Assembly (NCBI RefSeq): GCF_003604195.1
Contig: NZ_QXGR01000007.1
Span: 124,001-188,000, forward strand
DNA: 64,000 nucleotides
Reading direction: 5' to 3'
Source of the DNA: Simplicispira lacusdiani
Lineage (GTDB): Bacteria; Pseudomonadota; Gammaproteobacteria; Burkholderiales; Burkholderiaceae_C
The translations under genes and the position numbers were made by a program. Shown here one piece after another: positions 53,687 through 61,509 of the stretch. Below the pieces are notes generated by a model. That model saw only the letters and a program-made list of their open reading frames with translations. It was not told the origin of the DNA and searched no databases. Positions within the stretch are counted from its first letter, which is position 1. Each line of letters starts with the position of its first letter.

Positions 53687-55123
53687 ATGGGCCAGAAACT
53701 GAAAATTGCAGGTTGGGTATCGGTCGGCGCGCTTGCCGGCGCCCTGACCACGGTGTCGCTGCAGACCGTGGCGCGCGGCGCCATGACACCTTTGCCGCTG
53801 GAAGAGATCCAGCAGCTCTCGGCCGTCTTCGGCCTGGTGAAGACCGACTACGTGGAGCCGGTGGACGACAAGAAGCTGATCACCGACGCCATCTCCGGCA
53901 TGGTCTCCAGCCTCGACCCGCATTCGCAGTATTTCGACAAGAAGTCGTTCAGCGAATTCCGCGAGGGCACCACGGGCAAGTTCGTCGGCGTGGGCATCGA
54001 GATCACGCAGGAAGACGGCCTCATCAAGGTGGTTTCTCCCATCGAGGGCTCCCCCGCCTTCCGCGCTGGCCTCAAGACCAACGACCTCATCACCAAGATC
54101 GACGAAACCGCCGTCAAGGGCCTGACCCTGGGCGATGCCGTCAAGCGCATGCGCGGCGAGCCCAACACCAAGGTCACGCTCACCATCTTCCGCAAGGAAG
54201 AGAGCCGCACCTTCGCCGTGACCATCACGCGCGAGGAGATCAAGACGCAGTCCGTCAAGGGCAAGATGATCGAACCCGGCTACGGCTGGATCCGCCTGTC
54301 CCAGTTCCAGGAGCGCACGGTGGACGATTTCGTGCGCAAGGCCGAGGAACTCTACAAGCAGGACCCCCAGCTCAAGGGCCTGGTGCTGGATCTGCGCAAC
54401 GACCCGGGTGGCCTGCTGGATGCGGCGGTCGCCATTTCCGCCGCCTTCCTGCCGCCGGACGTCACCGTGGTCTCCACCAACGGCCAGCTCGCCGAAAGCA
54501 AGGCCACCTTCAAGGCCTCGCCTGACTTCTACGCCCGCCGTGGCAGCGGCGACCCGCTCAAGCGCCTGCCGGCCGCTCTCAAGAGCGTGCCGCTGGTGGT
54601 GCTGGTGAACGAAGGCTCGGCCTCGGCCAGCGAGATCGTGGCCGGCGCCCTGCAGGACCACAAGCGCGCCACCATCATGGGCAGCCAGACCTTCGGCAAG
54701 GGCTCGGTGCAGACCGTGCGCCCGCTGGGGCCCGATACCGGCATCAAGCTGACCACCGCGCGCTACTACACGCCCAGCGGCAAGTCCATCCAGGCGCGCG
54801 GCATCGTGCCCGACGTGATGGTGGATGAAACCGCCGAGGGCAGCCCGTTCGCCGCCCTGCGCATGCGCGAGGCCGATCTCGAAAAGCATCTGGGCAACGG
54901 CCAGGGCGAGGAAAAGAAGGACCCCGCCCGCGAAAAAGCCCGCGAGGAAGCGCGCAAGCGCCTCGAAGAAGAGGCCAAAAAACCCGTCGCCGACCGCAAG
55001 CTGCCCGAATTCGGCACCGACAAGGACTTCCAGCTCGCCCAGGCACTGAACCACCTGCGCGGCAAGCCCGTGCTGGTGAGCAAGACCCAGACCGAGCGCA
55101 AGGAAGAGAAGAAGGAACAGTAA
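53687..55123 (+). CDS. ctpA: C-terminal processing peptidase, S41 family
   Basis: This encodes 478 aa. An N-terminal signal or anchor (MGQKLKIAGWVSVGALAGAL, to about residue 33) is followed by a PDZ domain (GKFVGVGIEITQEDGLIKVV to about 170) and the S41 protease core with catalytic Ser in VNEGSASASEIVAGALQDHK and Lys in QTFGKGSVQT. A charged, helical tail rich in E and K closes the protein. It acts in the periplasm on C-termini of envelope proteins. A GTG at 53657 is an alternative; the ATG at 53687 has AAAGG 8 nt upstream. Confidence 0.94.
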   Translation: MGQKLKIAGWVSVGALAGALTTVSLQTVARGAMTPLPLEEIQQLSAVFGLVKTDYVEPVDDKKLITDAISGMVSSLDPHSQYFDKKSFSEFREGTTGKFVGVGIEITQEDGLIKVVSPIEGSPAFRAGLKTNDLITKIDETAVKGLTLGDAVKRMRGEPNTKVTLTIFRKEESRTFAVTITREEIKTQSVKGKMIEPGYGWIRLSQFQERTVDDFVRKAEELYKQDPQLKGLVLDLRNDPGGLLDAAVAISAAFLPPDVTVVSTNGQLAESKATFKASPDFYARRGSGDPLKRLPAALKSVPLVVLVNEGSASASEIVAGALQDHKRATIMGSQTFGKGSVQTVRPLGPDTGIKLTTARYYTPSGKSIQARGIVPDVMVDETAEGSPFAALRMREADLEKHLGNGQGEEKKDPAREKAREEARKRLEEEAKKPVADRKLPEFGTDKDFQLAQALNHLRGKPVLVSKTQTERKEEKKEQ

Positions 55124-55146
55124 GCCGTTCCCGCCTTCGCCCACCG

Positions 55147-55174
55147 GGGCCGGTTGCATACCGGCCCTTTTTTT
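55147..55174 (+). terminator. Terminator of ctpA
   Basis: An 8-bp perfect stem, GGGCCGGT (55147-55154) and ACCGGCCC (55160-55167), loop TGCAT, followed by T at 55168-55174. It lies 24 bp after the ctpA stop. The moeB-like gene begins 22 bp further on, so that gene needs its own promoter or read-through. Confidence 0.88.
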
Positions 55175-55195
55175 CTGCCCCAGGCCCACCGCACC

Positions 55196-55963
55196 ATGAC
55201 CGACGACCAGCTCCTGCGCTATTCCCGCCACATCCTGCTCGACGAGGTGGGTATCGAGGGGCAGGAGCGCATCCTGGCCGCGCACGCGCTGGTGATCGGG
55301 GCCGGGGGGCTGGGCTCGCCCGCCGCGCTTTACCTGGGCTCGGCCGGCGTGGGCCAGCTCACGCTGGTGGACCACGACATGGTGGACCTGACCAACCTGC
55401 AGCGCCAGATCGCGCACACCCAGGACCGCGTGGGCCAGCCCAAGGTGGCCTCGGCGGCGCAGGCCGTGCGCGCCATCAACCCCGAGGCACGGGTCACCTG
55501 CATCCAGCAGCGCGCCGACGCGGCCCTGCTCGAAAAGCTGGTGCAGGACGCCACCGTGGTGCTCGACTGCAGCGACAACTACGCCACGCGCCAGGCCGTC
55601 AATGCCGCCTGCGTGCGCCACGGCAAGCCCCTCGTGGCGGGCGCGGTGATCCGCTTCGATGCACAAATCACCGTGGTCAACCCGCGCGACGCCCAGGCCC
55701 CGTGCTACGCCTGCATCTTCGACCCGCAGGCACAGTTCGAGGAGGTGGCCTGCTCCACCATGGGCGTGTTCGCGCCTCTCGTGGGCGTGGTGGGCGCCAT
55801 GCAGGCGGCCGAGGCGCTCAAGCTGGTCGCGGGCGTGGGGCCCTCACTGGCCGGACGCCTGCTGATGCTCGACGGGCGCGGCATGGAATGGAGCACCCTG
55901 CGCACCGCGCGCAACCCCGCCTGCCCCGTGTGCGGCCAGCCGCACGGCCGCGCCGCCGGGTAG
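55196..55963 (+). CDS. MoeB/ThiF/HesA-family E1-like adenylyltransferase
   Basis: This encodes 255 aa. The ATP-binding motif VIGAGGLGSPAALYLGSAGV (about residues 34-53), a DHDMVDLTNLQRQIAH strand (adenylation Arg/Gln), the crossover EVACSTMGVFAPLVGVVGAM and a zinc tetra-cysteine site CYAC (about 178) plus CPVC (about 245) match E1-like enzymes that adenylate the C-terminus of MoaD or ThiS. No rhodanese domain is fused. Whether it serves molybdopterin or thiamine is open; no moa or thi gene is nearby. Confidence 0.9.
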   Translation: MTDDQLLRYSRHILLDEVGIEGQERILAAHALVIGAGGLGSPAALYLGSAGVGQLTLVDHDMVDLTNLQRQIAHTQDRVGQPKVASAAQAVRAINPEARVTCIQQRADAALLEKLVQDATVVLDCSDNYATRQAVNAACVRHGKPLVAGAVIRFDAQITVVNPRDAQAPCYACIFDPQAQFEEVACSTMGVFAPLVGVVGAMQAAEALKLVAGVGPSLAGRLLMLDGRGMEWSTLRTARNPACPVCGQPHGRAAG

Positions 55964-56026
55964 GAATCGGCCTACGGCCGGCGCCTGCCGCCGCTGGCAC
56001 AATTTCCGGGACGCCGCTCGTACATT
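55960..56026 (+). promoter_or_regulatory. Promoter region with GTAGG-N6-CCTAC palindrome upstream of the receiver gene
   Basis: GTAGG (55960-55964), a 6-bp spacer, CCTAC (55971-55975), 19 bp, TGGCAC (55995-56000), 20 bp, TACATT (56021-56026). The same elements with the same 6- and 19-bp spacings recur at 58617-58684. The palindrome resembles in layout the GacA-box (GTAAG-N6-CTTAC). The left arm overlaps the stop codon of the moeB-like gene. Confidence 0.6.
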
Positions 56027-56072
56027 GGAACCACGGTCACTGCGCTCTGCGGGCCGCGGAACGGACCCGATC

Positions 56073-56465
56073 GTGAAACTCAGGACCTACATCGTCGAAG
56101 ACAACGCCACTATCCGGGAGAACCTGATCGGCACGCTCGAAGAGCTGGCCGCCATCACCCCCGTGGGCGCGGCCGATACCGAGGACGAAGGCAAGGCCTG
56201 GCTCGCCGCCCACCCCGCGCAGTGGGATCTGGCCATCGTGGACCTGTTCCTGCGCCAGGGTAGCGGCCTGGGCGTGCTCGCGGCCTGCCGCGAGCGCCAG
56301 CCCCACCAGCATGTGGTGGTGCTGAGCAACTACGCCACCCCCGATGTGCGCATGCGCTGCGCCCAACTGGGGGTGGATGCGGTGTTCGACAAATCGAATG
56401 AAATCGATGCACTGGTGGATTACTGCATCGCCCAGGGCAAGGCTCTGCCCGAAGCGCCGCTCTGA
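56073..56465 (+). CDS. Receiver-only response regulator
   Basis: This encodes 130 aa from a GTG at 56073. It has the acidic pair in YIVEDNATIRENLI, phospho-acceptor Asp in LAIVDLFLRQGSG, the Ser/Thr switch in VVVLSNYATPD, and Lys in AVFDKSNEIDAL. There is no output domain, so it works as a single-domain relay or adaptor. It sits just before a NarL-type regulator (convergent stops 22 bp apart) and a CHASE3 kinase, and shares a promoter layout with the BON lipoprotein gene (58719). Confidence 0.9.
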   Translation: MKLRTYIVEDNATIRENLIGTLEELAAITPVGAADTEDEGKAWLAAHPAQWDLAIVDLFLRQGSGLGVLAACRERQPHQHVVVLSNYATPDVRMRCAQLGVDAVFDKSNEIDALVDYCIAQGKALPEAPL

Positions 56466-56487
56466 CATGCGCGCGAACCCACGGCGC

Positions 56488-57120
56488 TCAATCGATCAGG
56501 CGGTTCTTCAGGGCGTAGTAGGTCAGGTCGCTGTTGGACGACAGCCCCATCTTTTCCATCAGCCGCGTGCGGTAGGTACTCACGGTCTTGACGCTCAGCG
56601 ACAGCGACTTGGCGATGTCCCCCGCGGTCTCGCCGCGCGCGAGCTTGAGGAAAACCTGGAATTCCCGCTCCGAGAGCTGCTCATGCACCGGTGCATCGTC
56701 CTTGCGGTGCAGCTGCTGCGCCAGCAACTCGGCCACGGCGGGCGTGAGGTAGCGCTTGCCCAGCGCGATGGTGCGGATGGCCTCCACGATCTCGGCGGGG
56801 TCGCATTCCTTGTTCAGGTAGCCGCTGGCGCCCTGGCGGATCAGGCTGATGGCGTAATGCTCCTCGGGGTAGCCGCTGAGGATGAGGATGCCCATGGTGG
56901 GCGCCTTGGCGCGCAGCATGGCCAGCGCGTCCAGGCCGCTCTGCCCGGGCATGGCCAGGTCCATCACCAGCACATGCACCTCGGCATTGCGGATCAGGTC
57001 GATGGCCTCGCGCCCGTTGGCGGCCTCGCCCACCACGCGCAGGTCCACGTGCTCGGACAGGAACTGCCGCAGTCCCGAGCGCACAATCGCATGGTCGTCC
57101 ACGATGCCGATATTGATCAT
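56488..57120 (-). CDS. NarL/FixJ-family response regulator
   Basis: This encodes 210 aa. The receiver (about 1-120) has the acidic residues in GIVDDHAIVRSG, phospho-Asp in VLVMDLAMPGQSG and the Lys in SGYLNKECDPAE. The C-terminal LuxR-type HTH (about 145-205) reads LSEREFQVFLKLARGETAGD, then LSLSVKTVSTYRTRLMEKMG. GacA/UvrY belong to this family. It is divergent from the CHASE3 kinase gene and is the obvious candidate to bind the paired palindromes (inference). The ATG at 57120 gives the standard domain start. Confidence 0.93.
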   Translation of the reverse strand: MINIGIVDDHAIVRSGLRQFLSEHVDLRVVGEAANGREAIDLIRNAEVHVLVMDLAMPGQSGLDALAMLRAKAPTMGILILSGYPEEHYAISLIRQGASGYLNKECDPAEIVEAIRTIALGKRYLTPAVAELLAQQLHRKDDAPVHEQLSEREFQVFLKLARGETAGDIAKSLSLSVKTVSTYRTRLMEKMGLSSNSDLTYYALKNRLID

Positions 57121-57179
57121 TGAGCCTACTCTCCGTGCGCGGCCCACCGGGCGGCGCCTGCAGGGTGTGGGGTTGCCCC

Positions 57180-57198
57180 GCCGTGGACGCTCCACGGC
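57180..57198. promoter_or_regulatory. Perfect 8-bp palindrome between NarL regulator and CHASE3 kinase
   Basis: GCCGTGGA (57180-57187), spacer CGC, TCCACGGC (57191-57198). It lies in the 141-bp divergent gap. It could be an operator or a transcribed hairpin; there is no T-tract, so it is not a terminator. It does not match the GTAGG-N6-CCTAC motif. Confidence 0.4.
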
Positions 57199-57261
57199 AG
57201 GCCTGCTTCATTATCCCGATTTGCGCATTCCGCGCTGAACAAGCCCCGACAAGAACCCCCC

Positions 57262-58620
57262 ATGCGCTGGACATCCCTGCACAAGATCGCCATCAGCCTG
57301 CCGCTGGCCCTGATGGCTGCCCTGGCCGTCGTGGCCATCAACGAGGCCGGCTACCAGCGCTCGCACGCGGCGCTGGAGGCGCTGGACCATACGCAGAAGG
57401 CCCGGGCCTCGGTCACCCGCCTGCTGCAAAGCATGCTGGACGCCGAAACCGGGCTGCGCGGCTACCTTCTCTCGGGGGAGGAAAGCTACCTCGAACCCTA
57501 CGACAACGCCATCACCACGGTGCACGCCAACCTCGACGAACTGCGCGGGCTGTTCCTGGAATCGGCCCAGGACCAGGGCGATTTCGCCCAGCTCGCGCAG
57601 CAGGTGACGCGCAAGCTCTCGGAAATGGACCTGAGCCTGAACCTGCGGCGCAAGGGCCAGGAGGATGCCTGGAAATTCGTCATGAGCACGGACGTGGGCA
57701 AGCAGAACATGGATGCCATCCGCCAGCATGCCCGCGCACTGATCGAGCGCAGCACCGCCCGCGTGGCCCACAGCCAGGCGGAAATCGGCCAATCGCTGCT
57801 GCGCTCGCGCCTGGGCATCGCGCTGGTGACCGTGATCGGCCTGCTGGCCTTCCACCTGTACCTTCGCCAGACCCGCGCGCTGCAACGCGCCACCGAGCGC
57901 GAACAGGAAATCCTGGAGCAGGAGCGCGCGCGACTCGAAGGCCTGGTGCGCGAACGCACCGCCTCGCTGACCGAGCTGGCCAACCACCTGCAGCAGGTGC
58001 GCGAGGACGAACGCGGCCACCTGGCACGCGAGCTGCACGACGAACTCGGTGCCCTGCTGACCGCGGCCAAGCTGGACGTGGCGCGGCTCAAATCGCGCAT
58101 CGGCACGCCGGCCCCCGAAGTGACCGAGCGCCTGCAGCACCTGAGCGAAACACTCAATGGCGTGATCGCCCTGAAGCGGCGCATCATCGAGGACCTGCGC
58201 CCCTCGTCGCTGTCCAATCTGGGGCTGACCGCGGCCATCGAGATCCTGGCCCGCGAATTCTCCGAGCGCGCCGGCATCGATGTGCAGACCAGCCTGGAGA
58301 GCGTGGACCTGCCCGAGGCCGCGCAGCTCACGGTCTACCGCATGGTGCAGGAATCGCTCACCAACATCGGCAAGTACGCCAGCGCGCGCAAGGTGCTGGT
58401 CACGGTGCACCGGCATTCCAGCCATGTGGCCGTGCAGATCCGCGACGACGGGACAGGTTTCGACGCTGCCGCCACGGCACGCACGGGGCACGGCCTGGCG
58501 GGCATGCGCCAGCGCGTGGAGGCCGCCGGCGGGCGCCTGAGCGTGCAATCCAGTCCCGGCGAGGGCACGGTGGTATCGGCCAGCCTGCCCCTGGGGCCGG
58601 CCGATCCCGGCCCGGGGTAG
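57262..58620 (+). CDS. CHASE3 sensor histidine kinase (NarL-type partner)
   Basis: This encodes 452 aa. TM1 (about 8-26), a CHASE3 extracytoplasmic domain (about 35-175, with LLQSMLDAETGLRGYLLSGE), TM2 (about 185-203), a coiled linker, the HisKA_3 helix with phospho-accepting His in HLARELHDELGALLTAAKLD (about 258-277) and a HATPase_c domain (TVYRMVQESLTNIGKYASAR, VQIRDDGTGFD, GHGLAGMRQRVEAAGGRL). HisKA_3 kinases phosphorylate NarL-type regulators, and one is encoded divergently (56488). The signal is unknown. Confidence 0.94.
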   Translation: MRWTSLHKIAISLPLALMAALAVVAINEAGYQRSHAALEALDHTQKARASVTRLLQSMLDAETGLRGYLLSGEESYLEPYDNAITTVHANLDELRGLFLESAQDQGDFAQLAQQVTRKLSEMDLSLNLRRKGQEDAWKFVMSTDVGKQNMDAIRQHARALIERSTARVAHSQAEIGQSLLRSRLGIALVTVIGLLAFHLYLRQTRALQRATEREQEILEQERARLEGLVRERTASLTELANHLQQVREDERGHLARELHDELGALLTAAKLDVARLKSRIGTPAPEVTERLQHLSETLNGVIALKRRIIEDLRPSSLSNLGLTAAIEILAREFSERAGIDVQTSLESVDLPEAAQLTVYRMVQESLTNIGKYASARKVLVTVHRHSSHVAVQIRDDGTGFDAAATARTGHGLAGMRQRVEAAGGRLSVQSSPGEGTVVSASLPLGPADPGPG

Positions 58621-58684
58621 GCCGCTTCCTACGGGCCTGGACGCCCACCTCTGGCACGCTGCCGCAGGGAAAGCCGCCTATAGT
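58617..58684 (+). promoter_or_regulatory. Promoter region with GTAGG-N6-CCTAC palindrome upstream of the BON lipoprotein gene
   Basis: GTAGG (58617-58621), a 6-bp spacer, CCTAC (58628-58632), 19 bp, TGGCAC (58652-58657), 21 bp, TATAGT (58679-58684). Only the last spacing differs (by one) from the region at 55960-56026. The left arm overlaps the kinase stop codon. The ATG at 58719 follows 34 bp further on. Confidence 0.6.
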
Positions 58685-58718
58685 GCGAACCAGCCTTCAT
58701 GACACGGAAAGGAATCCC

Positions 58719-59033
58719 ATGCAATTGATCCGAGCCCTCGCCCTTGCCGCTCTCGCGGGCGCCACCATCATCTCCACCGGCTGCTCGGTGGCGCGCAACC
58801 AGCAAACCGTCGGCTCCTATGTCGACGACGCCGCCATCACCACCGCCGTGAAGGCCAAGATGGCCGAGGACAAGACCGTCTCGGCCACCGCCATCAGCGT
58901 GGAAACACTCAACGGCACGGTGCAGCTGTCGGGCTTCGCCAAGTCCCAGGCCGAGCGCGACCGCGCCGAATCCATCGCCCGCACCACCCGCCATGTGCGC
59001 GAGGTACGCAACAGCATCGTGGTGCGCCCGTAA
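58719..59033 (+). CDS. BON-domain lipoprotein
   Basis: This encodes 104 aa. A lipoprotein signal peptide ends in the lipobox ISTGC (Cys about 22). A single BON (OsmY/transport-associated) domain follows: DDAAITTAVKAKMAEDKTVS, ISVETLNGTVQLSGFAKSQA and HVREVRNSIVV. BON domains bind phospholipid or peptidoglycan and are often induced by envelope or osmotic stress. AAAGGA lies 5 nt upstream of the ATG. A terminator follows at 59052. Confidence 0.93.
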   Translation: MQLIRALALAALAGATIISTGCSVARNQQTVGSYVDDAAITTAVKAKMAEDKTVSATAISVETLNGTVQLSGFAKSQAERDRAESIARTTRHVREVRNSIVVRP

Positions 59034-59051
59034 ATCCCGCGCTCCCACCCA

Positions 59052-59078
59052 TGGCCCGCATACGCGGGCCATTTTTTT
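59052..59078 (+). terminator. Terminator of the BON lipoprotein gene
   Basis: Stem TGGCCCGC (59052-59059), loop ATAC, GCGGGCCA (59064-59071), followed by seven T (59072-59078). It lies 19 bp after the stop codon. Confidence 0.88.
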
Positions 59079-59103
59079 GCGCGCTGCGGCTATGCTCGGC
59101 GCC

Positions 59104-60174
59104 ATGCGGGCCTTCCATTGCGACCACTGCGGTCATCTCGTCTTTTTCGATAGCGTGCGGTGCATGCACTGCGGCAGCGCATTGGCCTTCCTGCCGGACC
59201 AGCTGCGCATGGGGGCGCTGGCCCCCGCGCCGGACGCGGGCCCCGGGCTGTGGCGGCCGCACGGCGCCCAGGCCGGCACTGCGCTGTACCGCCAGTGCTA
59301 CAACCAGACCACCTGGTGCGCCTGCAATTTCGCCGTTCCCGCCTCCAGCAGCCAGCTGCTGTGCGTCGCCTGCCGGCAGACGCGCCTGCTGCCCGACCTC
59401 TCCGACCCGGCCCACCGGCGCCACTGGACCCAGATCGAGGCCGCCAAGCGCCAGCTGTTCTACACCCTGGCGCGGCTGGGGTTGCAGTCCGTGACCGACG
59501 CTCCGGAGCCCGGCGCCGGGCCGGTCTACGCCTTCCTGGCCGACCAGCCCGGCGCACCGGCCGTCGTCACCGGCCACCAGGGCGGCACCATCACCCTCAA
59601 CGTGGCCGAGGCCGACGACGCCGAACGCGCGCGCCGGCGCCTGGCGCTGCACGAGCCCTACCGCACGCTCATCGGCCACCTGCGCCATGAGTCGGGCCAT
59701 TACTACTGGGACCGGCTGGTGCGGGACGCCGGCCGGCTCGACGCGTTCCGCGCCCTGTTCGGCGACGAGCGCGAGGACTATGCCGCCGCGCTGCAGGCGC
59801 ACTACGCAGCCCACCCCGCGCCCGACTGGCACGCGCAGCATGTGAGCGCCTACGCCGCCGCCCACCCCTGGGAGGACTGGGCCGAGACCTGGGCGCACTA
59901 CCTGCACATGGTGGACCTGCTGGAGACCGCCGCCGCCTACGCCACCAGCCTGGACGTGCCCGGCACGGCGCCTGCCGTGCATGAAACCGTGCGCGACCCC
60001 TTCGCCACGCCCGCACCGGACTTCGACACCATGGTGCGCCAATGGGTGCCGCTGACGCTGCTGCTCAACAGCCTGAACCGCAGCCTGGGCCAGCAGGACG
60101 CCTACCCGTTCGCCCTGTCGGCCGGCGCGCTGCGCAAGCTGCGCTTCGTGCACGACACCGTCGCGGCCGGCTAA
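59104..60174 (+). CDS. Zinc-ribbon plus putative zinc metallopeptidase (Mx-type)
   Basis: This encodes 356 aa. The N-terminal zinc ribbon has CxxC pairs in FHCDHCGHLVFF, RCMHCGSAL and LLCVACRQT. The metallopeptidase motif is HExxH-like: GHLRHESGHYYW (HESGH, about residue 200), followed by acidic patches WEDWAETWAHYLH with a candidate third zinc ligand. The pattern corresponds to the putative zinc-binding metallopeptidase family (formerly DUF2248 with an N-terminal zinc ribbon). Substrate unknown. An ATG at 59092 would add four residues. Confidence 0.85.
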   Translation: MRAFHCDHCGHLVFFDSVRCMHCGSALAFLPDQLRMGALAPAPDAGPGLWRPHGAQAGTALYRQCYNQTTWCACNFAVPASSSQLLCVACRQTRLLPDLSDPAHRRHWTQIEAAKRQLFYTLARLGLQSVTDAPEPGAGPVYAFLADQPGAPAVVTGHQGGTITLNVAEADDAERARRRLALHEPYRTLIGHLRHESGHYYWDRLVRDAGRLDAFRALFGDEREDYAAALQAHYAAHPAPDWHAQHVSAYAAAHPWEDWAETWAHYLHMVDLLETAAAYATSLDVPGTAPAVHETVRDPFATPAPDFDTMVRQWVPLTLLLNSLNRSLGQQDAYPFALSAGALRKLRFVHDTVAAG

Positions 60175-60204
60175 AGCCCATCCGCAGACCCCCGTGCACG
60201 CACC

Positions 60205-60280
60205 CAGAACGGGCGCGGCCCAGGCCAGCGGTCACCGCGCAAGGGACGCCACCAGCGCGGCGCCACAGGGGGGATGCTTC
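60205..60280. repeat. GC-rich dispersed repeat R1, copy 4 (rearranged)
   Basis: Contains GGGCGCGGCCCAGGCCAGCG, which is the R1 segment CGCTGGCCTGGGCCGCGCCC inverted, immediately followed by GGGACGCCACCAGCGCGGCG in the direct sense. In the other copies these two pieces have the same orientation and opposite order, so this copy is scrambled. It fills the gap between the metallopeptidase and the convergent coaD. Confidence 0.6.
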
Positions 60281-60283
60281 CTT

Positions 60284-60772
60284 TCAGCGCCCGAGCTTGC
60301 GCATCAGCCGCTCGTGCACCACGGGCGAGACGAACTGCGCCACGTTGCCGCCCAGCGTGGCGATCTCGCGCACCAGCGTGCTGCTGATGAACTGGTACTG
60401 GCTGCTGGGCGTGAGGAACACCGTCTCGATCTGCGGCACCAGCGCGCGGTTCATGCCGGCGAGCTGGAATTCGTAGTCGAAATCGGTGCCCGAGCGCAGG
60501 CCGCGCACCATGGCCGTGCCGCCGCGCGCGGCGGTGAACTCGGTCACCAGGCCCTCGAAGGGCTCCACCGTCACCTGGGGACAGTCGCGCAGCGCCTCGC
60601 GCGCCATCTCCATGCGCTCGTCCAGGCTGAACATCGTCTTCTTGTGGTGGGCAATGGCGACCGCCACGATCACGCGGTCGAACAGCCGGGCCGTGCGGCG
60701 CACCAGGTCTTCATGGCCCAGCGTGATCGGATCGAAGGTTCCAGGATAGACGGCAAGGACGTTCTGGGTCAT
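60284..60772 (-). CDS. coaD: Phosphopantetheine adenylyltransferase
   Basis: This encodes 162 aa. CoaD makes dephospho-CoA from 4'-phosphopantetheine and ATP. Signatures: AVYPGTFDPITLGHEDLVRR (the (T/H)xGH motif), MFSLDERMEMAREAL, FEGLVTEFTA, RGLRSGTDFDYEFQLAGMNR and the C-terminal ISSTLVREIATLGGNVAQFV. Length and motifs are standard. It lies downstream of rsmD on the same strand; rsmD-coaD is a common pair. Confidence 0.97.
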   Translation of the reverse strand: MTQNVLAVYPGTFDPITLGHEDLVRRTARLFDRVIVAVAIAHHKKTMFSLDERMEMAREALRDCPQVTVEPFEGLVTEFTAARGGTAMVRGLRSGTDFDYEFQLAGMNRALVPQIETVFLTPSSQYQFISSTLVREIATLGGNVAQFVSPVVHERLMRKLGR

Positions 60773-60792
60773 GGTGCATGCTTTCTTTAAAG

Positions 60793-60851
60793 AAAAAACG
60801 GCTAAAGCCCAGTATTCACAAGCGTTAGCAGCTACGAAACCAATAGCTATT
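60793..60851 (+). repeat. Short CAGCTAT repeat, copy k, containing the rsmD stop codon
   Basis: AAAAAACGGCTAAAGCCCAG, then AAGCGTTAGCAGCTACGAAA and AATAGCTATT. It fills the 74-bp gap between rsmD and coaD. The rsmD TAG (complement of 60847-60849) lies within the repeat's terminal AATAGCTATT. Apart from copy c this is the fullest long-form copy. Confidence 0.8.
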
Positions 60852-61509
60852 GCAAGGGCCGCAGCAGGTGCGCATGCACCATGCCCGCGCGCAGGTGGCG
60901 GTGCGGCGCCAGGCCCAGCGCGGCCAGCGCCTCGCCGCTCCAGGCCAGCGGCGCCTCCAGGTAGACGAAGCCCTGCGGCGCCACGGCGCGCGCGGCGGCC
61001 TGCAGCGCGGGCTGGAACAGCGCGCTGTCGAACGGCGGGTCGAGCAGCACCAGGTCCAGGCTGGCGGGCGCGCAGTGCTGCAGCGCCGCCAGGCCGTCGC
61101 CGCGCCGCACCTGCACGGTGCTGGCCTGCAGGCGCTGGCAGAGCTGGTGGAGGCGGGCCACGAGCCCCGCGTCCTGCTCCACCAGCTGCACGCTGGCGGC
61201 GCCGCGCGACGCGGCCTCCAGCCCCAGCGCGCCGGTGCCGGCGAAGGCATCGAGGCAGCGCCAGCCCGCCAGGTCCTGGCCCAGCCAGTTGAACAGCGTC
61301 TCGCGCACGCGGTCGGGCGTGGGGCGCAGGCCGGGTAGTTGCGGCACTGGCAGGCGCGTGCGCTTCCACTGGCCGCCGATGATGCGCACCTCGCCCGCGC
61401 CTTCGGGCGCGGGTTTCCTGCGCTCGGCCTTGGGCGCGGCGGCAGGTGCGGGGGCCGGTGGCTGGCGCAGGGCGGCGGCCGCCTGGGCCGGCGTGAGGCG
61501 GCGGCTCAA
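60847..61509 (-). CDS. rsmD: 16S rRNA (guanine966-N2)-methyltransferase RsmD
   Basis: This encodes 220 aa from a TTG at 61509. Signatures: VRIIGGQWKRTRLPVPQLPG, LRPTPDRVRETLFNWLG, the SAM loop CLDAFAGTGALGLEAASRGA and the catalytic LVLLDPPFDS (DPPF for the usual (D/N)PPY/F). About 40 Pro/Ala-rich residues precede the domain, which is longer than E. coli RsmD. The TTG overlaps the TGA of the upstream M16 gene (TTGA), a coupling signal; no ATG is available in frame before the conserved region. Confidence 0.93.
   Translation of the reverse strand: MSRRLTPAQAAAALRQPPAPAPAAAPKAERRKPAPEGAGEVRIIGGQWKRTRLPVPQLPGLRPTPDRVRETLFNWLGQDLAGWRCLDAFAGTGALGLEAASRGAASVQLVEQDAGLVARLHQLCQRLQASTVQVRRGDGLAALQHCAPASLDLVLLDPPFDSALFQPALQAAARAVAPQGFVYLEAPLAWSGEALAALGLAPHRHLRAGMVHAHLLRPLQ

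Noticed and set aside
58652..58666. A sigma-54-like promoter (TGGCAC...GC) before the BON lipoprotein gene.
   Set aside because: The GG and GC dinucleotides are 9 bp apart, not the required 10, and the matching element at 55995 has GG instead of GC at that place.
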